Source of the DNA: an uncultured bacterium
GTDB lineage: Bacteria; Patescibacteriota; Minisyncoccia; Phycocordibacterales; UBA9973
DNA length: 5,700 nt
Reading direction: 5' to 3'
NCBI GenBank assembly: GCA_903869975.1
Contig: CAIQBF010000106.1
Coordinates: forward strand, 1 to 5,700
Position 1 is the stretch's first letter; every line of letters begins with the position of its first letter. The notes under the pieces were generated by a model. That model had not been told where the DNA came from. It was given only the letters and a program-made list of their open reading frames with translations, and searched no databases. Shown in pieces: positions 4,990 through 5,700 of the stretch. A program made the position numbers and the translations under genes.

Positions 4990-5320
4990 CATGACAAAAA
5001 TCCAAGCATTGGCGAACCCAAAACAGAGCAACATCAGAATGATCGTGCTCGTGGGTCTTTCAGTTCTCGCGCTCGTAGTGAGCATGTACGTGTATTTCGT
5101 TGGACGGATCGTATTCGATGTTGTTGGCCGCCGTACCGCAGAAGCAAGTATCAAGTCGTACAAGAGCTCTATCAGCTCGCTCGCGGTCAATTACCTCGAC
5201 AAAGTCAAAAGTCTTGATATAACACAGGCTGCAGCTGTCGGTTTGACCGAGTCGCGTGATACTCTGTATGCAAGCCGTCCGGCAGCAGCTGCAACGGTAG
5301 GTATGGCGCATGAGCTCTAA
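4979..5320 (+). CDS. FtsL-position single-pass membrane protein (putative divisome component)
   Basis: A 113-residue protein with a short basic cytoplasmic tail (about 1-20), one transmembrane helix (about 21-41, IVLVGLSVLALVVSMYVYFV) and an outside domain of about 70 residues. Type II topology, size and place between rsmH and ftsI match FtsL, the bitopic divisome protein that partners FtsB and activates FtsWI. The outside part (47-70) is probably helical but lacks an obvious long leucine-zipper coiled coil, and the end (TQAAAVGLTESRDTLYASR, then Ala-rich) is not typical of classical FtsL. The assignment therefore rests on position and topology. The first ATG (4979) overlaps the rsmH stop by 11 nt; an in-frame ATG at 4991, one base after that stop, is an equally good start. 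Neither has a clear Shine-Dalgarno sequence, which points to translational coupling. Confidence 0.65.
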   Translation: MKNNMTKIQALANPKQSNIRMIVLVGLSVLALVVSMYVYFVGRIVFDVVGRRTAEASIKSYKSSISSLAVNYLDKVKSLDITQAAAVGLTESRDTLYASRPAAAATVGMAHEL

Positions 5321-5700
5321 TTCTTCCAATAGTACTAGTCACCAGCGGATCATTATTGTGCTCTCCGCTATCGGTTTTCTTGCCCTCTTGATTATCGGCA
5401 AGCTTTTTTCGCTGCAGGTTATTCATGGAGACGATTTCGCGCGCCGTGCTGATCGCCAGTACGCACCGTCCTCGACGGCTGCGTTTGATCGGGGCAAAAT
5501 ATACGCGACAGCAAAAGATGGCAGCCACGTAGAGCTTGCAAGTGTTTCGCAAGGATTCAAGCTTGCTATCGTACCGAATGACCTCGCCGACAAAGAGGCG
5601 GTATATACTGCGATCAACAAAATCCTTCCGCTTGATCACGATTCATTTATCGCTCGCGCAAGCAAAACCAACGATCCCTACGAAGAGATTGCAACACGTA
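5310..5700 (+). CDS. ftsI: Penicillin-binding protein 2 / FtsI-type transpeptidase (N-terminal part)
   Basis: The frame runs from an ATG at 5310 to the right edge without a stop (130 complete codons). FtsI is the class B penicillin-binding protein that cross-links septal peptidoglycan with FtsW. Visible parts are a Ser/Asn-rich cytoplasmic tail (1-12), a transmembrane helix (about 14-30, IIIVLSAIGFLALLIIG), then KLFSLQVIHGDDFARRADRQY and FDRGKIY (59-65), the class B hallmark RGxIY. In most FtsI proteins this is followed closely by DRNGxxLA; here it reads ATAKDGSHVELAS, a longer variant. The catalytic SxxK, SxN and KTG motifs lie beyond the window, so activity cannot be checked. The start overlaps the upstream gene by 11 nt, with a weak TAGG (5298-5301) before it. 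A different class B PBP is possible, but gene order favours FtsI. Confidence 0.85.
   Translation, partial: MSSNSSNSTSHQRIIIVLSAIGFLALLIIGKLFSLQVIHGDDFARRADRQYAPSSTAAFDRGKIYATAKDGSHVELASVSQGFKLAIVPNDLADKEAVYTAINKILPLDHDSFIARASKTNDPYEEIATR

Overview
This window looks like a chromosomal segment of a Patescibacteria (candidate phyla radiation) bacterium, most likely a Parcubacteria-type lineage. This is an inference from gene order and protein style: short, tightly packed housekeeping genes, a lineage-flavoured LysRS, and an mraZ-rsmH-(small membrane protein)-ftsI cluster whose ftsL-position protein shows no evident similarity to classical FtsL. The standard genetic code is sufficient; no TGA needs to be read as an amino acid. 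I see no mobile element, CRISPR array, tRNA or rRNA.

Layout, left to right. (1) Positions 1-591 hold the C-terminal part of a FemA/FemB/FemX-like lipid II aminoacyltransferase that enters from the left. (2) Positions 592-781 hold a strong sigma70-type promoter (TTGACA-N17-TATACT) and a roughly 120-nt leader rich in short complementary segments, ending in a GTCC-GAAA-GGAC hairpin that covers part of the Shine-Dalgarno sequence. (3) greA (782-1246) is closed by an intrinsic terminator. (4) lysS (1311-3233) starts only 17 bases after that terminator, probably from its own extended -10 promoter with almost no leader. It encodes a 640-residue class II lysyl-tRNA synthetase with an extra C-terminal DUF2000/PTH2-like domain. 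(5) A perfect 14-bp-stem terminator (3260-3292) is followed by a roughly 300-bp stretch that carries a possible small minus-strand gene (3277-3492) with its own promoter-like sequence. (6) Four GTGG repeats in helical register (3590-3637) form an MraZ box in front of the division and cell-wall cluster mraZ (3653-4087), rsmH (4093-4989), an FtsL-like single-pass protein (4979-5320) and the start of ftsI/PBP2 (5310 to the right edge).

Functionally, the left half is translation and transcription housekeeping (GreA rescues backtracked RNA polymerase, LysRS charges tRNA-Lys). The right half is the start of a dcw cluster, autoregulated by MraZ and expressed as one operon: rsmH follows mraZ by 5 nt, and the next two junctions each overlap by 11 nt, which suggests translational coupling. 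The FemAB-like gene at the left edge also acts on peptidoglycan precursors but is in a separate transcription unit.

The most noteworthy items are the LysRS-DUF2000 fusion together with its altered class II motifs 2 and 3, the structured greA leader, and the small minus-strand ORF whose last codons form one arm of the lysS terminator. I do not see a convincing wholly new multi-gene system here; most of the window is ordinary housekeeping in a lineage-specific form.
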